This document shows, one piece after another, positions 61,501 to 64,000 of a stretch of DNA of 64,000 bases; within the stretch, counting starts at the first letter, position 1, and every line of letters begins with the position of its first letter. The notes beneath the pieces were generated by a model. It did not search any database, had not been told where the DNA came from, and saw only the letters and a program-made list of their open reading frames with translations. This DNA is from Phalacrocorax aristotelis (lineage: Eukaryota; Chordata; Aves; Suliformes; Phalacrocoracidae): positions 32,800,226-32,864,225 of the forward strand of contig NC_134276.1 of the NCBI RefSeq assembly GCF_949628215.1, in the 5' to 3' direction. The position numbers and the translations under genes were made by a program.

Positions 61501-62486
61501 TCTATGTATAGATCAGACTTTGAACAGTAACTACTACAAAACAGTCCCATGAGAAACGAGTATTTTTGGTGCTGTGGAAATAGACTGCCTTTCAGAATAA
61601 TGCTTAAATATCATCTAGTATATTGTCATTTGTTTTATGTAAATAAAATCTTAATAAAAAGTGTAAAAGTTTAAATGACTAACACAGTGACTCATTTTCA
61701 GTATGACTTAATGTTTCTCACATTCAACAGTAACAGCAATTATATATGCATAGATACAAATTACTCAAAGAGGATCTTTAAGAAAAAGGACATTATAGTT
61801 TGTATGTACATCAACTGATCTGGAACAGCAGTGTGGGAGTAATATTGACAAAGCTAATGATGCAAATAACACGTACTATGAAGGTATGAAACTGTGAAAA
61901 ATTATCAGCTGTTATTCTTTTCTACTCCTTGTCAGTTCCTGCAAAGGACTGGAAGCTAATGATTCTTTTCAAGTCTTTTACCCACCTCCATATAATGTTT
62001 TATTTGGCTCAAAGGAGTGCTTCCACATCTCATAGCACAAAGCCAGAACTGCCTCTTATCCCAAAATTCCAAAATTACATTTAAAAAAACCCACTAGAGG
62101 TAGAAAGTAATAAAGACACTAGAAAAGGCTTGGGTAAAGGCGGTCTGCCCTCCGTCAGGTAACACGAGAGAGTCAGAATTGGCAGATCTTAGCCCCAAGG
62201 GTGGTGATGGTCTTGAGACAGATCCCAAGAAGACAAAATCAGGGAGAAACCAGGTAACATGGAACATTTCCAAAGGCAGTGGCCAACTGTGAGTGAAAGG
62301 GCTGCAGGAGAGCAGCAGAGCGATTCTGGAGTCCTGAGCCAGATTCCTGGCTAGGAGAATATGGGAAAATACTGAAAGCTACTTACATTATATTGGTGAT
62401 TAGCCACCGGTTTATAGTTTGTGGTTACGGCTTTGTCCAGCTGCTGTGATAGCCTTACAGGTTTAGAAGATTCTTCTATCTGTAAT
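46529..62486 (-). CDS. GTF2F2: GTF2F2 (RAP30, TFIIF small subunit), last three coding exons
   Basis: Coding segments in transcript order: 62387-62486, 53213-53356 and 46529-46648, with stop TAA at 46531-46529. All borders are GT-AG and the frames join. They give 120 residues, matching residues about 130-249 of the 249-residue human protein. Readable pieces are [18 protein letters not shown], then [20 protein letters not shown] with [10 protein letters not shown], and finally [11 protein letters not shown] with a C-terminus ending [10 protein letters not shown]. The last two exons make the C-terminal winged-helix domain that binds promoter DNA and TFIIB. RAP30 pairs with RAP74 (GTF2F1) and brings RNA polymerase II to the pre-initiation complex. 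The exons for the N-terminal dimerisation domain lie to the right of the window. The gene is convergent with TPT1. Confidence 0.97.
46649..53212 (-). other. GTF2F2: Last intron of GTF2F2
   Basis: About 6.6 kb between the two exons of the winged-helix domain. It holds a GC- and CpG-rich island at about 46,810-47,345 in otherwise AT-rich DNA, and an AT-rich block at 47,560-47,960 with TTTAAATATTAATC and CATAATTGCTTTAG motifs. Open frames (for example 48,502-48,978, minus) are unsupported. No transposon that I can name. Confidence 0.55.
46810..47345. other. GC-rich island inside the GTF2F2 last intron
   Basis: Local composition jumps to GC-rich with CpGs (for example GCCAACGGGG, ATGCCGGCGC, GAGCTGCGCGGGTGGCCGC, GGCTCTGCGGGGCGG). 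Overlapping open frames occur on both strands, as expected of GC-rich DNA with few stops. It could be an intragenic CpG island or an old GC-rich insertion. No gene is identified. Confidence 0.45.
54282..55730 (-). mobile_element. CR1 LINE, 5'-truncated, with degraded reverse-transcriptase frame
   Basis: About 1.45 kb in reverse orientation, with the 3' tail (CACAGAATCACAGAATGG) at the left. Going right to left it shows the C-terminal half of CR1 ORF2. [12 protein letters not shown] comes first, then NYRPVSL, the [13 protein letters not shown] block and [10 protein letters not shown] (palm motif A). [12 protein letters not shown] and the FADDTSLGG catalytic box follow, then [15 protein letters not shown] and EKDLGVLV, with [20 protein letters not shown] last. 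The frame is broken several times (between about 55,330 and 55,240, near 54,920-55,040, and near 55,690), so it is a dead copy. It lies inside a GTF2F2 intron on the same strand as the gene. Confidence 0.95.
57824..57895 (+). repeat. MIR-like SINE relic
   Basis: TATCATCATTTTACATGGAA, then TGAAACCAAGGTAAAGAAAT and TACCTGGTATGCACAAAGTT follow the MIR core (ATCCCCATTTTACAGATGAGGAAACTGAGG ... AGTGACTTGCCCAAGGTC). Only the core is recognisable. Confidence 0.5.
59669..59700. repeat. 32-bp perfect palindrome of T13 and A13
   Basis: TGC, thirteen T, thirteen A, GCA: a perfect inverted repeat without spacer inside a GTF2F2 intron. It could extrude a cruciform or arise by template switching in a homopolymer. 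Homopolymer length may carry sequencing error. Confidence 0.9.
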
Positions 62487-63082
62487 CTGCAAAAGAAAAG
62501 AAGAGAATTAATAAAAAGTTCAGACAGGTACACACTCAAAAAGAATTCTAAAAATCTGCAAGTATGAACCAGCCCTTATCAAAGGTCAGCTGCAAACAAA
62601 TCATAAGGCAAAACAGATGCACTCTTCTGAATTAACTTTTTCCTGCTCTATTTTTGCTGGAGGACACTGTGCATTATTACGACACTATATGCTACAAAAG
62701 ACACTGAAATACTAAAAACCAAGCAACTGTGAAGGGAGGATACTAAAAACCATGCCTGAACACAAATTTTACTCTAAAAGCTGACACTTAGGTAGAAGAA
62801 AAGCCTGTGCTCTTAAAAAAAATAATGAAACCCAACCCAAATGAACCCAGAATCTCCCAGCTTATTCAGCTGAGGGCTGAAAAAGCTCTCGATCCACCTC
62901 TGCTGACTCCCAGAGCACAGCAAAGATCAAACTCCATGACCTTCTCTTACATATTTTAATATAAATTTCCGTGACCTTTCTTCTGGCATTATAGTAGAGT
63001 AACAGAGCACAAATAACTGTTTTACAAGCACTTTTAAAAATGTGAAGACAAGAGAAATCCACCCGGGTTCAAACCAGTGTAC
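62487..63082 (-). other. GTF2F2: GTF2F2 intron, unique part
   Basis: Intron sequence directly upstream of the exon 62,387-62,486, whose acceptor is CTTTTCTTTTGCAG. No other exon is seen to the right edge; the preceding exons are outside the window. Confidence 0.6.
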
Positions 63083-63815
63083 AATCATAGAATCACAGAA
63101 CGGTTTGGGTTGGAAGGGACCTTTAAAGGTCACCTAGTTCCAAACCCCCTGCCATCGGCAGGGCCACCTTCCAATAGACCAGGTTGCTCAAAACCCCGTC
63201 CAACCTGGCCTTGAACACTTCCAGTGATGGGGCATCCACAATCTTTCTGGGCAACCTGTTCCAGTCCTCACCACCCTCATTGTAAAGAATTTCTTCCTTA
63301 TATCTAATCTAAATCTGCCCTCTTTCAGGTTAAAGCCATCACCCCTTGTCCTATCACTATATGCCCTTGTAAAAACTCCCTCTCCAGCTTTCCTGTAGGC
63401 CCCCTTCAGGTACTGGAAGGCGGCTATAAGGTGGAGAAGTCTTCTCCAGGCTGAACAATCCCAACTCTCTCAGCCTGTCCTCATAGGAGAGGTGTTCCAT
63501 CCCTCTGATCATCCTCACGGCCCCCGTCTGGACTTGCTCCAACAGCTCCATGTCCTTTATATGTTGGGGGACCCAGAGCTGTATGCAGCACTCCAGGTGG
63601 GGTCTCTCAAGAGTGGTGTAGAGAGGAAGAATCACCTCCCTCGACCTGCTGGCCACACTTCTTTTGATGCAGCCCGGGATACGGTTGGCCTTCTGGGCTG
63701 TGAGTGCACATTGTTGGGTGATGTTGAACTTCTCATCAACCAACACCCCCAAGTCCTTCTCCTTCAGGCTGCTCTCCACCCATTCTCTGCCCAGCCTGTA
63801 TTTGTGCTTGGGATT
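63083..63815 (-). mobile_element. CR1 LINE, 5'-truncated 3' end
   Basis: Reverse orientation. The tail AATCATAGAATCACAGAACG lies at the left, followed by GGTTGGAAGGGACCTTTAAA and the conserved 3' UTR. From about 63,380 to 63,815 the minus strand reads the end of ORF2 ([31 protein letters not shown] and [17 protein letters not shown]). The C-terminus of the frame is decayed. It lies in a GTF2F2 intron. The 3' UTR differs from the copies at 31 and 54 kb, so it is a different CR1 subfamily. Confidence 0.94.
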
Positions 63816-64000
63816 GCAATCAAGTCTCAATCATATGGTTAACAAAAGGTGACTTTCAGTCTCTCCGGGACAGACCCTGAGAAGGTCAGAGGTTGAACAC
63901 ATTTTGTCAAGCTCATCCCTATGTAATTCAAAGCTTATGTATGATGGTGCAGAAGGAGTGCTCCATTTACTTCAGGTTTAGCTCTCAAGAATTACTACCT
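63816..64000. other. Intron sequence at the right edge
   Basis: The last 185 bases of the window lie in a GTF2F2 intron. Nothing recognised. Confidence 0.4.

Larger units (their letters stand above)
53357..62386 (-). other. GTF2F2: GTF2F2 intron upstream of the winged-helix exons
   Basis: About 9 kb. Contains a minus-strand CR1 fragment (54,282-55,730), a MIR-like relic (about 57,824-57,895) and a T13-A13 palindrome (59,669-59,700). The nested gene KCTD4, found in a GTF2F2 intron in mammals, is not present in this intron; no open frame near 259 codons exists here. The 53,604-54,029 minus-strand frame (141 codons) is unrecognised. Confidence 0.6.

Noticed and set aside
53357-62386. Search for the nested gene KCTD4
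   Set aside because: In mammals KCTD4 sits inside a GTF2F2 intron, but no frame of about 259 codons or BTB-domain sequence is present. It is probably in an upstream intron beyond the right edge.
63083-63840. Possible CAATCATA target duplication around the rightmost CR1
   Set aside because: The left copy is part of the CR1 terminal repeat itself (ATTCTATGATT family), so the match with the right flank is likely coincidence. CR1 usually lacks clear duplications.
1-64000. CRISPR arrays, operons, tRNA and rRNA genes
   Set aside because: None seen. The sequence is vertebrate nuclear DNA and no cloverleaf or rRNA signature was recognised by eye; a tRNAscan-SE run would settle the tRNA question.

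Overview
This is vertebrate, almost certainly avian, nuclear DNA. It has short, exon-poor gene structures, several CR1 LINE copies (including 3' ends with the typical ATTCTATG-type tail), a retroviral solo LTR, and orthologues of three neighbouring vertebrate genes: SLC25A30, TPT1 and GTF2F2. The species cannot be told from the sequence alone. Most of the window is intron or intergenic DNA; less than 3% codes for protein.

Layout. 1-8,450: the 5' half of SLC25A30 (mitochondrial carrier KMCP1) on the minus strand. Five coding exons are visible (506-601, 1870-1955, 2253-2347, 3005-3152, 4581-4659), with a probable non-coding first exon ending at 7992 in a CpG island. The gene continues past the left edge. 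8,450-30,800: about 22 kb of intergenic DNA with no supportable gene, holding old CR1 and MIR-like relics, one younger CR1 tail (26.2-26.5 kb) and a complete solo LTR (24,638-25,271) with an exact 5-bp target duplication. 30,795-31,373: a CR1 3' end, followed by a strong CTCF-type motif, GC boxes, a TATA-like element and a 5'TOP start. 31,653-35,812: the complete TPT1 gene (6 exons, 172 codons, plus strand), with a SNORA31-like H/ACA snoRNA in its last intron. 36,537-36,673: a second, diverged but structurally intact copy of that snoRNA, outside the gene. 36.7-45.8 kb: intergenic. 45,784-64,000: the last three coding exons of GTF2F2 (RAP30, small subunit of TFIIF) on the minus strand, convergent with TPT1. 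Its introns hold two CR1 copies with broken reverse-transcriptase reading frames and one MIR-like relic.

The three protein genes are housekeeping genes of separate function (mitochondrial transport; translation and growth control; RNA polymerase II initiation), and nothing suggests that they form one system. The most interesting signals are the extra H/ACA snoRNA copy downstream of TPT1, a GC-AG intron in SLC25A30, and the compact CR1 / CTCF motif / GC-box arrangement at the TPT1 promoter. No CRISPR array, operon or other prokaryotic feature is present.
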